Source: Miscanthus floridulus (taxonomy: Eukaryota > Streptophyta > Magnoliopsida > Poales > Poaceae). Taken from it: DNA of 64,000 nt. The notes below the pieces were generated by a model, which ran no database searches, was not told where the DNA came from, and saw only the letters and a list, made by a program, of their open reading frames with translations. The DNA lies in the NCBI RefSeq assembly GCF_019320115.1, contig NC_089581.1, forward strand, positions 10,169,707 through 10,233,706. Reading direction: 5' to 3'. Both the position numbers and the translations under genes were made by a program. Every line of letters begins with the position of its first letter. Position 1 is the stretch's first letter. Positions 1 to 10,562 of the stretch are shown here, piece after piece.

Positions 1-145
1 GTAGTGGTTTCTTATGTAGGAAATGATACCTTTTTTCTTGTGACTGGATCGGAGGTTGTATATATTCACGCCCGAAGGGGATAGTAGAGCTTTGCTTTCT
101 TTCTTTCTTTTTTAGATGACAGAGCTTTGCTTTTGCCTAGACTGA

Positions 146-498
146 GGCTCTGTTTGGTTGGGCTTTTGGCTTTGGCTTTTGGCCCCAAAAGCCAAAAGCC
201 TAACCAAAGGGGCTGCTTTTGGAGGGTGCTTTTTCAGAAGCAGCTGCTTTTCCGTAGTTCATTTTTGAAAGCTGGTTTGACCCTGCTTTTGGCTTTTGGC
301 TTTCTGCTTTTCGAAATTGGTGGAATAAAAAGCTCTTCCATAGTTGTTTCAAGAGAGATAAAGATAAAAGGTATATTTTATACTTGTTTAACCAAACAGC
401 TTTCAGCTTTTCTACAGCTCACAGCCCACAGCAGCTTTTCCACAGCTCACAGCCCACAGCAGCTTTTTCCCACAGCCACAGCTCAACCAAACAGGGCC
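146..498. mobile_element. Tourist/PIF-Harbinger-like MITE
   Basis: The left end GGCTCTGTTTGGTTG and the right end CAACCAAACAGGGCC are near-perfect inverted repeats. They are flanked on both sides by TGA (143-145 and 499-501), a candidate 3-bp target duplication. The interior is full of short direct repeats of the type GCTTTTGGC and CACAGCAGCTTTTCC and has no credible gene; the open frame across it is a by-product of the repeats. The end sequence and the 3-bp duplication fit the Tourist group, although TGA departs from the usual TWA target. Confidence 0.75.
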
Positions 499-850
499 TG
501 AATGATGACAAGTAACCAATCGTTTCCCAAACTGTCATGCAGTTTCCTTTCTCAAAAAATAAAAATAAAAATAAAACAAGTAGTGCAGTTTTGGCGGGCT
601 ACAGCTGATCAGTGATCGATCACGTCGTTGTGTTTTTCCTCTTTGACAGACTTTCAGCTAGGAGTTGCGACGAGAACTCATGGCTCATTGTCAATCATAA
701 CGGAGACATGGAAAAGAAAACTAGTCCAAAAACGACGACTTTCTCAAAAATTTATTGTACACATTAGCCTAGAGAACTTCGCGCATGATGTGCGTACTTT
801 CTTATCCCGCAGTAGTGGTGACTGGTGCCACCTTCACCTTCAGTGATACA
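499..850. other. intergenic, no feature recognised
   Basis: Unremarkable sequence between two MITE-like segments. A short AT-rich run with repeated AATAAAA lies near 555-580. The 72-codon open frame at 628-846 has no recognisable domain and no sign of being a gene. Confidence 0.5.
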
Positions 851-1216
851 GGTCCTGTTAACTTTAGCTCCTAAAGTTTTAGGTAGCATTCTAAAACTTT
901 TTAAAAAAGTGTTTGTTTCACTTTCTAAAACTGATTAAAAGCAATAAATACACTGACAAAAAGATCATGCAGCCCTCCTCCTTACCCCTCCTCCTTCTCT
1001 GCATGGCGCGCCCCCAGTCACCTCCTCCTCTGCATGTGTGCAGTCGGGAGGGGCAGTGGGGGTCTAGGATGGACTTTAGGAGCTTTTAGGAGGGATGGAG
1101 CTCTTAAAGTTTTTAGACCCTCCTAAACTTTTTAGGAGCTTTTAGGATGAGGTGTTTGATTTTTTAGGCAGATTTCAGCTCCTAAAGTTTTTTTAGAAGG
1201 AGGAACAAACAGAGCC
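851..1216. mobile_element. MITE-like element with TTTAGGAG repeats
   Basis: The segment starts GGTCCTGTTA and ends AACAAACAGAGCC; the ends are imperfect inverted repeats of the GGnnCTGTT type seen in the element at 146-498. The interior repeats TTTAGGAGCTTTTAGGA and its complement CTCCTAAAGTTTTT several times, as expected of subterminal repeats of a DNA transposon. No clear target duplication is visible, so the boundaries are approximate. Confidence 0.45.
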
Positions 1217-2268
1217 ATAGTACTATGTTGCATGTTCCAACAAGAAGTACGTGGCTCACGTACTGCTTTATTTTCTCTACAGACTACTGTGGCTTTTCAC
1301 AAAGGCAACGTAAGTTCTGTACACTGTTACATGTTCTACAGCTAAATGCAAGGAGCTAACGCTAAGCTGAACCATATATTTTTATATATCATTTATTTTG
1401 TCTATATAGGAGTAATAGGACAAGGGAAAGACGGAATACTCTAAAACTCAATGACCATGATATTCGCTCTTATTAGGACGTACTAGTCATCAAACTACAT
1501 GATCAACGGCCACTAATCTGGGCACCAATCTATATCCCTTTAAGAACCTTTCCTTCCTTCCCCTTGTGCATGATTTCAACGCAATAAACAAAATCTCAGC
1601 AGAAAAATAATGCTTGTCCTAGGCATGTAGATTGTGGAGGGCATCATATGGAAACCTACTTAATTTCTTTGAGGGGCCACTGTTAGTACACATAATGTAC
1701 TGAATCATATATTTTGCTGAAAAGGATAATATTAGTATTTTAAATAGTTCCCAAATGTCACGAGCTGCATGGATCCCGTGGGATTTATATAGTTCGAGGT
1801 GTTGTTTGTTCCTGACAAAAAAACAAAACAAAACAATTATAGTGGAGACAAAGAGGAATGTATGGAAAAGGTGGCAGACATGAAATGGATTTATGAACAA
1901 CTCTCATAGGCTAGCTCATACTAATATATATAGCCAATATTCCTGACGTTGACATGCATGCTGCTAGCTAGAAAAGCTTAAGCAACATGGCAACGCAATT
2001 GCAAAGTGGCGGTGGTAAGAGGCACCCGTGCTAGGCGCTTTTGTTGCGAGTGCTGCACCAACCGTTTTGTTACGATGATTCAGCAAAGACGCCTCCAAAA
2101 TCCTTAATCAGGTCGAACCCAGCAAATAAATAAATTAAATTAAATTTGCTTGATGATTCCCAAAAAAGCTGCTTATTAATCACGCAAAAGACTTAATAGG
2201 ACTTGTAGAGGGGAGACCATATGTCTCTACCAAGATACCTTTGCGTGTGGTGTCTTCATGTACTCATG
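1217..2268. other. intergenic, no feature recognised
   Basis: AT-rich sequence with TATATA tracts near 1375-1410 and 1925-1935. The minus-strand open frame at 1619-1900 shows no domain. Nothing else is supported here. Confidence 0.4.
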
Positions 2269-2287
2269 TTACACTACCGGAAACTGG

Positions 2288-2695
2288 CACTTTGCCGAGT
2301 GCCGGAAGCTTTGTCGAGTGTATTTTATCGGGCACTCAGCAAAGACGGCTTTGCCGAGTGTTTTTTCGACACTCGGCAAAGATGGCTTTGCCGAGTGTTT
2401 TTTTGGCAGTCGACAAAGATGTATTTTGTCGAGTGCCATTTTTTGGCACTCGGCAAAATACGTCTTTGCCGAGTGCCTTTTTTCTGGCACTCGGCAAAGA
2501 TGTATTTTGCCGAGTACCATTTTTTGGCACTCGGCAAAATACGTCTTTGCCGAGTGCCTTTATTTTGGCACTCGGCAAAGAGGCATTTTGCTGAGTGCCA
2601 TTTTTTGGCACTCGGCAAAATGCGTCTTTGCCGAGTGTCTTTTTTGGCACTCGGCAAAGAGGCATTTTGCCGTGTGCATTTTTTGGCCCTCGGCA
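2288..2695. repeat. left subterminal repeats of the CACTA element
   Basis: About ten inverted pairs of CTTTGCCGAGTG and CACTCGGCAAAG alternate every 35 to 45 bp, so the single strand can fold into a series of hairpins. In En/Spm-type elements such motifs bind the element-encoded protein; here that role is inferred. Sporadic copies carry changes such as CTTTGTCGAGTG. Confidence 0.9.
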
Positions 2696-2756
2696 AATTA
2701 TTTTTTTCAAAGCAATTTTTGAGGCCCGAAATTAATTCAAATGAAAAACTTTTCAA

Positions 2757-3330
2757 CTACAAAGTTGCATAACTTCTCAAGATCTACAAAGTTTATTTTT
2801 GTCATTTCTTCATTTGACAAAACGACAATAACGTTGTTCATAAAATCTACATCTCTCTCTTATGTCTCATATTAGTTTCATGAAAGTAGAAGAGGGATAT
2901 ATAAGATTTGTGAATAATGTTACTACCACTATATCGGATGAACAAATGACCAAAATAAACTTTGTAGATCTTGAGGAGTTATGAAATTTTGTAGTTTGCA
3001 ACATTTTGATTTGAAATCATCTTGTCATGCAAAAACGGCGTTTGAATTTGAAAATTTGAAAATTTGTATTTTTCAAAAGACCTCGGATGGAAAAACTTCC
3101 TAAACAAAAATTGTAGATCTCCAAAAGTTATGAAACTATGTAGTTGACAACTTTTTGATTTGAAATCATCTTATCATGCAAAACTACGTTTGAATCTCTC
3201 AAATTTAAAATTCGAATTTTTCAAACGACCTCAGATGGAAAAACTTCCTAAATGAAAATTGTAGATCTTGAAAAGTTATGAAACTTTATAGTTGATCACT
3301 TTTTGATTTGAATTCGTTTACGGCCTCAAA
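2757..3330. repeat. internal repeats of the CACTA element
   Basis: A segment around TTGTAGATCTTGAGGAGTTATGAAA occurs near 2960, again near 3110 and again near 3260, each followed by TTTTTGATTTGAA and, for the first two, TCATCTTNTCATGCAAAA. An inverted copy lies at about 2757-2825, giving an imperfect long hairpin with the copy at 2940-3000. The function is unknown; similar blocks recur in grass CACTA elements in my recollection. Confidence 0.7.
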
Positions 3331-3395
3331 CAAGCAATTTACTCTCGGTTTAGTATAATATACGAGGATAGATAACGGAATTTAGACACAAGTGA

Positions 3396-3466
3396 CAGTG
3401 CAGTGCAGTGGTAGAGCAGAAGACACGTGAGGGAGAGATCGTGAGTTCGAATCCCACTGGCCGTGT
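3396..3466 (+). other. tRNA-like sequence inside the CACTA element
   Basis: GTGCAGTGGTAGAGC resembles a tRNA D-arm/A-box, and GAGTTCGAATCC (3443-3454) is a good B-box with a T-arm of four paired bases out of five. The acceptor stem does not pair and the anticodon arm is poor, so this is a tRNA-derived relic or a SINE head rather than a working tRNA gene. Confidence 0.45.
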
Positions 3467-3584
3467 TAGCCGTGAATTTTGCGCAAAAAATGCAGCGACT
3501 TCGATGACCGGTGGCGCTGGACGGACGGTGGCGGCCTTCCCCGAAAAAAAAATTTGCTATTATTTTTGAGTTTTTTCGCATTTT

Positions 3585-3760
3585 CATTTTGCCGAGTGCT
3601 TTTCCGGCACTCGGCAAAGGCTTTGCCGAGTGCCCGACAAAAAGCACTCGGCAAAGGCTTCTTTGCCGATTAATTCTTTGCCGAGTGCTCTTTGCCAAGT
3701 GCGGCAAGTGTATTTCGGGCTTTGCCGAGTGCCGCAGACACTCGACAAAGTACCGGTTTC
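3585..3760. repeat. right subterminal repeats of the CACTA element
   Basis: Six to eight copies of TTTGCCGAGTG or its complement cluster within 180 bp of the right terminus, matching the motif at the left end. Confidence 0.88.
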
Positions 3761-3771
3761 CAGTAGTGTTA

Positions 3772-4366
3772 CAGTGGTTTGGATTTGATGCTCTAACAAT
3801 ATTGTAGAATACCATTGTTTCACTTGTTTTACCTCTCCTCTTCTGGGACAAAAGAAATTGGATTATTGTATTTTTTAGAGAAAAAACAATTTCAGCCCCC
3901 CTTGAAACAAAGGAAAAAAAATAGAGACATTCTAGGACCGCTTTGAAAAGCAGGAATTGGACATTAATTGTATTCAAAATCCACATAATTTAGTTTAATT
4001 TTGTAGAAAAAACACATGAAATAGGAAAAGTTTCCTATGAACCCCATGGGAACAAGGATTAGGTTCCTACAAATCCTGTAGCATAGCTTGTTTCATAGGG
4101 ATTTTTGGAGGAAATATAATAAGAGCCTGAACCTTTGAAAGTTTTGTTTATGTCATTCTCTCTCACCTAATTCCTATGTTTTTTTGCGGTCCTTCCAAAC
4201 ATATAGGCTATGTTTGGTTTAGCTTAGTGTATGTAGTACAATTTTCGTAGCACTTTAGATCTTGCTTTTAGATTTCAACTTTCAGCTTTTCCAATTGGGT
4301 AGAAATAGAGAGATGTTCTAAAGTGTTTCAAGGAAGGGTGGGCCTGGTGCAAGCGATAGAGTCTTA
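3772..4366. other. intergenic, transposon-like fragments
   Basis: No gene. A stretch at about 4010-4150 (TTTCCTATGAACC, TTTCATAGGGATTTTTGGAGG) and a GGCTATGTTTGGTTTAGC motif at about 4207 look like ends of small DNA elements, but I cannot pair them into a complete element. Confidence 0.35.
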
Positions 4367-5889
4367 GGACGCGTTTGGTTCCTTGTATCTGCCCCGGCCT
4401 GGCCCCCGGGATGTAGTTTTCCATCATTTGGATGCCTGCATGGGGTTCTAGGCTTGGCCCTGGGCGTGCAACGCGCTCCCCCGAGCCTGGCTGCCGGGAA
4501 ACAAAAATGGATTCTGTTTCTTGGCGGCCTGACTCTCTCGGGATGAGAGTGAGCGTTCAACGGCTAGAAAAATTGGCTCTCCGGATGCAAGCGAGAGATG
4601 GGGGCGTGCGCACACGGGAAGCTAGGGTTACCACCGCCCCTTTCGCGCCATCCTTTCGCGTTATAATCCTCACCGCCTCCTCCCCTCTCCCCATTCTCTC
4701 CCTCGCACTCGCCCTCTGCCTCTCCGCTCTCAGCTCTCTCGCTTCCTTGTCTTCCTCTTCCTGCTCGTCCAGATCCTACTGGTGCTAGCAGGTGATGCAT
4801 TCTCCCTTTCTCTTGCTCCAGATCCACGATGTTTGAGGCTCGATTCAATCTATGCTGACCTTTCTCTTCTCCCTCTCTTCATTTTTCGTAGGTTTGAGGT
4901 TCGATTTGTTGGGGTTTCATGGCAAAGAGAGCAGGTAACCTGTAATCCCTCGCAGATCTGATGTTGCTCCCTTTACCCATTGCTTTTGTTGGGTTCCTAA
5001 TGTATTTGAGCATTTGTAGGGTTTAATTTGTGCAGGCGACTTCGTTGGAGGTAAAAAGGCAAGTTTTCCCCCTAAGGTTTCGATCTGTTCTTGTTTCTCC
5101 AGATTGGATCTGCCTACTTGTCATACTAATTTCTTTTCCTCATGTGCAGATCTACCTTTACCTTTCCTTGCATGTTGAACTTCTGAAAGCCCTACGACTT
5201 TTTTTGCAAGGAGCCAGCGATAACGATTTTTCCATTGAGCCCATGTCACTAGACAATAATGATTGCTTACTTACTATGAAAACTGAGCACATGTTCTTAG
5301 CCGATGATGAATCCTTAGTTATTTTGAAAGTGAGCACATGTTCTTGGCCGATGATATTACTTTATAAATACGAAAACTGAGCACATGCCCTTAGCCAATG
5401 ATGCATGCTTGTAACATTGAACTAGCTATATCTGAGCTCTTGTGCATTAGGCGATGATGATATTATTTTTTGCTGACCGACTTGTTGAATGCTAAAAATG
5501 ATCTTTTCTTTTACTGAGACATGCTTTACATTTTTTAACTGTAATAGATGAACCCTACCGAGCAGAGACGCATGCTTGTGATAAAAGCTGCTGCTTTTGT
5601 GTCTGTCATTTATGCCTACTTTATGAGTAGGCTAAGAGTGGCACGTAATTCACAGCCTCGGATCACATATGCCCCAATGAGTGCCATGGATGAGGAACGC
5701 CAAGCCAATCTGAACAAAAATTTTAATTGTAATGACATAGAATGTGTTAACATGCTGCGTATGCGTAGAGCTCCCTTTTTCAACCTATGTAACCTACTTA
5801 GGGATAGAAACTTGCTAAGAGACACCATAAATAGTACTATGGAGGAACAAGTAGCAATGTTTCTTCATGTTGTGGGACACAACCTGTAG
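4367..5889 (+). mobile_element. PIF/Harbinger transposon, 5' part
   Basis: The left end GGACGCGTTTGGTTCC is preceded by TTA (4364-4366), the target preferred by PIF/Harbinger elements. Downstream lies a transposase fragment of the plant Harbinger type (5548-5886). No matching right terminus is seen; the sequence passes into an LTR fragment at about 5900, so the element appears truncated. A long CT-rich leader (4670-4830) precedes the coding part. Confidence 0.6.
5548..5889 (+). pseudogene. Harbinger-type transposase fragment (N-terminal helical domain)
   Basis: The 113-codon frame reads through ECVNMLRMRRAPFFNLCNLL and EEQVAMFLHVVGHN. These motifs recall the N-terminal domain preceding the DDE nuclease in plant Harbinger-derived transposases. 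The frame stops right after VGHNL, where relatives continue, and no DDE domain follows. I conclude it is a truncated relic. There is no sign that it is a domesticated host gene. Confidence 0.7.
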
Positions 5890-5904
5890 GTGCAGAAAGT
5901 GACC

Positions 5905-6230
5905 AACAAGTAAATATTTATAGTTTTGCCGTACGTTGTGATCGGAGGTGGCCTAGTACTTAATGACACAGGGTTTATACTGGTTTAGGCAACGTGCCCT
6001 ACGTCCAATTTGAGTCGGTCGGTGACTTTATTCCTGAGCCTAGGTGCTCGAAGTTTGCAGTGGGGTTACAAACGAGAAGGAGAAAGATGGGGGTACAAGA
6101 GGTCCGGTCAGAAGGGCCGAGAGCGACAGGAGCTCCGCTATGAGCTAAGTGTCCAAGCGTGTGCTTGAGGTTTGAACCTGACGGATCTGTGGTTGTGAAC
6201 TAGTGAACTTGATCGATGTAATGAATCTGG
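5905..6230 (+). mobile_element. LTR retrotransposon fragment (probably Ty3/gypsy LTR)
   Basis: The stretch containing GGTTTATACTGGTTTAGGCA, then TGAGTCGGTCGGTGAC and AGTTTGCAGTGGGGTTACA, resembles a common grass gypsy LTR from memory. No partner LTR, primer site or coding region is present nearby, so it is a solo or truncated fragment. The boundaries are approximate. Confidence 0.45.
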
Positions 6231-6338
6231 AATGACTTGAATGTTGGGAGAGAGCGCATCCCCACCTTTCTACAGTTCTGAAGGGGCAGTAACTGTCTGC
6301 ACTGCATCTATTGCTTGAGTGTCTTCCAAAGCTAGATC

Positions 6339-8249
6339 CTACGGTACTAGATGCTGCATCCACTTGCTCGGGCCACCAACATCCATGTGCATAGCTGAAC
6401 CAATATTGGACACCACTAGTGTTGCATCTGAGCTGTTGGAGTGTTCCATACCTAACCATTGTGGTGCTTGGGGTGGGACAGGGTGCAGGGGACCCACTGT
6501 AACAACAGCCTCTTCCTCAGGTGGTGTAGAAGCATTCTTCTTTTTCAGAACAAAACAGGGCACAGTCAGGAGCGACCTTTCTGTGGGAGCCCTGCATTAA
6601 CCTTGACCGAATCGGGTATCTTGGCGTCATCATTCAGGTATACCTTTGCAACGACCCTAGTAAGGTTGTCAATCTCATGCTAGTAAACTAAAATCCCAAA
6701 CCCAGACACAACTTTGTCTATGATAACACCGTTCTTCAAGTCCTCTGGAAAATCCCACAAGCATAACCCAAGCATCTCTATCCAAATCAAATGAACGTGC
6801 ATTGTCTCCCTCATCATGTTTATGAACAGACATGGTATAGCACCCAATGATAAAGTCTAGACCTAGAAACCTTTCTCTTTCTAATGCAGAATTAAAGCGA
6901 ACATAGGCATCACCCATAGGGCAAGGTTGGATCTCTACAACTCGAGCCTGATGCATATCCTGGAAGAAGGTGCGCAGAGCGGTGGCCAGGCTTGCGAAAA
7001 CATCCTTGGACGAATGGCTGGAGCTTCACGATCGCCAGGTCCTCGTTGTAGAGCGTGTGGCACCCGTACACGAACACTTCATGGTGAAGCGACGGGCGCT
7101 GCACCGGTTCCACCAGCATGAAACCCTGAGGGACATGCGGATGAGGGGCAACCACCTAGTTCGCCATTGGAGCAGATGGATTGGGTTTTTGCACTGTTGA
7201 TGGAAGCGGGGTGGAGGGAGGTAGAACAGGGGCGGATGCGCCGAGGGGAGTAGACACACTCTGGTATAAAGGCACTCCACCAGCCCCTTCGTCTTCCAGC
7301 ACAGGGATGGGCCGATATCGACAGTGATTGCAAGATTTAGAAAGGCAAGCTGTGGATTTGTGTCCATAGTTGAAGCATGATTGACACCTTACCAGATTCA
7401 TACATGCCTTCCTTGTGTGCCCAAAGCCTAGACATTTGGAGCAATTGATGGCAGTAATCTCGGGAGCATGGGCTGGGCTCTGATCATTAGGAGATGTTGG
7501 CAGCCCAGGGGGAGGATTTAAATTTGAATTTTGCGGGATAGGCTCTCCCCGCATTGATGTCGCCTGTTTATGAGCAACATTACTACCCTGATCTTTAGGC
7601 CTCCAGCAAAGAACACGCTTGGATGCATGAACATTGGATTTAGCTATAGAAATAACCCTTGGATCTGAGGATGGGGATTTTGGAGGGACAACTAAATTTT
7701 CCTTGAAATTCAAATGATAATTCCTTGGATAATTGAGCCTAAGAAACACATGCTTTTTCTAACAGGAGAGGGGTGTGATCCTAACTTGGGCGAAGAAGAA
7801 CGAATGACATCGGCAAAGCTTTTCTTAGATTTAGATCCAACCAAGGTCCATTCGGCTTCTTGTTCTAAGCACCAAAGAGCATGATTTCGGCACCAATTAG
7901 GGCCACCTCTACCCCAAAGAAAGAAATAGACATCAAACTCTTTGCAAACAAAACTCTTGAGGTTGTAAACCATGAAGCCCACATCCTTGCAACTAACAAA
8001 GAAGCGAAACATCTAGCCAGAGAGGTGGATGACATTGAAATCACGTGCCTTGCCACCAATGACGGCTTGTAAGAGGAGCCCAACAGAATCCTCGTTGAGG
8101 CGTACGGCTGACCTCCCAAAACTAGCAACCAGAAGAAAAGGCGATGCAGAAGTCAAGGATGGTGGATTCACCGGGCAGCTGAAGTGCTGGGCTACCAGCC
8201 TACCAAAGTTGACCCTCGAATCAAAGTATAGATCCAAAAGTCTAGCCAT
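6339..8249 (-). pseudogene. CCHC zinc-knuckle / DUF4283-like protein gene, broken
   Basis: Read leftward from ATG 8249-8247, the frames in turn show LNEDSVGLLLQAVIGGKARD, then an in-frame TAG (8015-8013), then FRFFVSCKDVGFMVYNLKSF and EAEWTLVGSKSKKSFADVI. Next, after a frameshift near 7750, come two zinc knuckles, CSKCLGFGHTRKAC and CQSCFNYGHKSTAC. Further shifts follow near 7156 and 6950, with AYVRFNSALERERFLG and SFDLDRDAWVMLVGF downstream. The order matches a large family of grass proteins with CCHC knuckles and a DUF4283-like domain, of unknown function and often found in repeats. At least one stop and two or three frameshifts make it a pseudogene. The 3' limit is uncertain. Confidence 0.7.
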
Positions 8250-8408
8250 GAAGAGCAGTGAGGATCAGCAGATGCCATCGCCAGAGAGAGCCGGTGGGAG
8301 CATCGGTGAGGGGGAAGGGAGCGGTGGGAGAGCCATCTGTTTCGGGTGACTACAGATGTATACGTCCAGCGTTGTATTGTAGGAGTACTCCTATCGCTTT
8401 GCCTAGTA

Positions 8409-9526
8409 CTCCCTCCATACTGGTATTAGATGTCGTTCTGGCGTCCGCAGAAATTGAATCAAAGGAAGTCGTTCTGGGGTCCGAGTGAAGAATTGGACGC
8501 TGCTGCCCCTCGCGCTTCGGCTCCCGCGCCGTGCGTTAATAGCTCGCAGTCGATCTCATTTCCCCGACCGCACGTTAATAGGCCACTGCAGCCGCACGCC
8601 GCTCCCTTTATTAAATCGCGTTCCTCTCGTAGTTCGCCGCACGCCGCTCCTGCTCGCTCACGCCGTCGTTCGCCGCACGTTGCTCGTGCTCGGCATTCGC
8701 TGCTACACCATGGATGCCTCGCCGGACTCCAAGATGGAGATGGAGATGGTGCCGGACTACAAGATGAAGATCGCGCCGGACTCGGAGGAGGTCGCCGCGG
8801 ACGACGTCGGGCCGGACTCGGAGGAGGTCGCCGCGGACTCCGTCGACCTGCTGCTGTCCGTGGAGGGGCTGGACTCCGTCGACTCGCCGCAATCCATTGT
8901 TGTGGTGGTCCTCCAGTATAGGCTCGTTGAGATTGAAGAATGAGCCGTCGTCATCTTCCTCCATACGAACATTCAGATCGAAGCCATGGAGGACATGGCT
9001 GGATGAACAAGCCATGGCTAGATGAACAAGCAAGTGAAGAGAAGAAGCTAAGCCATGGCTGTGAGCGCGCGCCAAACGAACGAAAATGTCGCGCCTAAAC
9101 GCGCCCAAGCGAAACAAACCAGCGAACGAAAAAATTCAACCAGCGAACGAAATATTCGCGCGGCCACGCGCCATCGGCAAAAATTTGTGCGGCATAGGGT
9201 GCACAGACACGCCTAAATGCGAGCCAGCCAGCCAGCGTGCACGCGAGAGCAAGCAGCGACGTGCACAGGGCCATGCAAATTCCCCATGCAAAATCCACAT
9301 AGAGTTCAAAAATATAATACGGCCATGGAGTTCGATCCCTAGACCTCCAGCCTCGGGCCGTGGAGAGCTTTCTAGTCGGGCTATTAAGAATTGTTGTATA
9401 GGAGACACCCACAGGCCTATTTAATAAGGACAAAGAAGGAAACTCACTTCTAATTGATCACTCTTTTGGCACTCCTGGATATGCGCAACCATGTCCTAAA
9501 CGACTTCTAATACCAGTACGGGGGAG
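8409..9526. mobile_element. mariner-like (Tc1/mariner) deletion derivative
   Basis: The left terminus begins CTCCCTCCATACTGGTATTA. The right terminus, read on the minus strand, begins CTCCCCCGTACTGGTATTAG. The inverted repeats extend about 28 bp to GTCGTT and are flanked by TA on each side (8407-8408 and 9527-9528), the hallmark target of Tc1/mariner and Stowaway. The element is 1118 bp, longer than a typical Stowaway MITE, and it keeps a piece of coding sequence on the minus strand, so it looks like an internal-deletion derivative of a plant mariner-like element. Confidence 0.85.
8870..9015 (-). pseudogene. N-terminal relic of a mariner-like transposase ORF
   Basis: From ATG 9015-9013 the minus strand reads MACSSSHVLHGFDLN, then EEDDDG, FFNLNEPILEDHHNNG. 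FDLN-type acidic repeats of this kind stand at the N-terminus of plant mariner-like transposases, in my recollection. The DD39D catalytic domain is absent. The downstream frame continues open to 8611 through GC-rich repeats without recognisable domain. Confidence 0.5.
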
Positions 9527-10112
9527 TATTAGTACAGGAGTGGCTAGTACGGAGTAGTACTAGTATATTGTCTAGTGGTACCACCACCATGCACGTACAT
9601 ACAGATCGCCTGTGCCGCCGGTACGGCCGGGCGGCGACATGCATATGCATGCACGCACCTAGTACGAGTACGAGAGGAGATTGGAGCTGAGGGGTGTGGA
9701 CGTGTGGTGCGTGCGGCAACTAGCGCGGCGCTCACCGACCCGACGCGCCCGCCCGGATCAGACGACGACGACGACGTCGACGGCCGTGCAGTGCAGCGCC
9801 CGGCGCGCATCCCGCCGACCGCCGTACGTATACGTGCGACTCGTCCCGCCGGCCGGTGCACCCCCACGCATGCGCACCACCACCACCACCCTGCGCAGCA
9901 TCGGAAGACTGCCGCAGGCCCTCCTGCCTCGATCGCACCTCCTACCTGTGTCACTGTACTGTCTGCTCCTAGTAGGGTTCGTTCAACCATCGCACCACGG
10001 ACCGGAGCATCAACCGCGCGTAGCAGTTGTTGTAAAAAAAACCGCGCGTACCAGCCGCAGCACGGCAGCAGCCTGTCCTCTGCCTGCATGCACGTACGCG
10101 CTACAACCACTT
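9527..10112. other. GC-rich upstream region of the patatin-like gene
   Basis: High-GC sequence with many CpG and short repeats (CACCACCACC, GACGACGACG). Long open frames run on both strands here (9575-10165 plus, 9544-10224 minus), as expected of GC-rich sequence poor in stops. None shows a domain, so I do not call a gene. Confidence 0.5.
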
Positions 10113-10186
10113 GCCCTGTTCGTTTCGCTGCATGGGTAAAACTACTGTTTGCTGATTTGTTTTGAGAGAAGCCAAACGAACAGGGC
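10113..10186. mobile_element. short MITE, GCCCTGTTCG family
   Basis: GCCCTGTTCGTTTCGC at the left pairs with GCCAAACGAACAGGGC at the right. The core contains GCTGATTTGTTTTGAGAGAA, shared with the other short MITEs in this window. At 74 bp it is a very short copy. No target duplication is evident. It lies about 235 bp upstream of the TATA box of the next gene. Confidence 0.65.
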
Positions 10187-10419
10187 GACTGAACAGAACG
10201 CTGAATGGTAGCTAGCCCGTGCAATGCAATGCAAATGCAGCGGCGAACACGGCAGGAAACCGCGCACTCATGATCCCAGGCTCCCAGCAGGGAATAAAAA
10301 CGATCTACAGTGCGCGTAATTACCGTGCTATTGGTGGTCGTCGTCTCGCGCCACCGCGCCCCGGGTCAACGCCACGAACCCACGAGCTCCCCTCCCGCCC
10401 GCGCGCGCGGGCGGGGCGC

Positions 10420-10429
10420 CTATATAAAA
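10420..10429 (+). promoter_or_regulatory. TATA box of the patatin-like gene
   Basis: CTATATAAAA stands 134 bp before the ATG at 10563, in an otherwise GC-rich promoter. The spacing would give a leader of roughly 100 nt. Confidence 0.75.
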
Positions 10430-10562
10430 CGTCTCTACTCTCCGCCCCGTGTAAGTGCCAACTGCCAGAGTGCTCTCCACGCCCGCACGCACGGCCGGCC
10501 CGCACGCCCGCGGCAAGACAGACCAGCGGCGAGCGAGAGCGCAGGGGGGAAACGAACGGGAG

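Larger units (their letters stand above)
2272..3768. mobile_element. non-autonomous CACTA (En/Spm) transposon
   Basis: The element is 1497 bp long. It begins CACTACCGGAAACTGG and ends CCGGTTTCCAGTAGTG, the inverted CACTA termini, flanked by the 3-bp target duplication TTA (2269-2271 and 3769-3771). Both ends carry dense subterminal repeats of TGCCGAGTG and CACTCGGCAAAG, presumed transposase-binding sites by analogy with En/Spm. No transposase (TPD or TPA type) is encoded, so the element would depend on a partner in trans. The interior holds a three-copy repeat and a tRNA-like sequence, described separately. Open frames on both strands across the left end come only from the repeat periodicity. 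Confidence 0.92.

Noticed and set aside
2288..2695. Regular repeats with spacers resembling a CRISPR array
   Set aside because: Repeats alternate in orientation, vary in length and are bounded by CACTA termini with a target duplication; the genome is eukaryotic.
2221..2772. Five overlapping open frames on both strands (up to 183 codons)
   Set aside because: They lie entirely in the CACTA subterminal repeats; all translate the same TGCCGAGTG periodicity, so they are not genes.
8430..8943. Open frames of 152 and 163 codons on the plus strand
   Set aside because: They lie inside the mariner-like element, are GC-repeat driven (DSEEVAAD and GLGGGRRG repeats) and have no domain.
9544..10224. Long frames on both strands (196 and 226 codons)
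   Set aside because: GC-rich promoter region of the patatin-like gene; low-complexity translations, no domain, no matching splice pattern.
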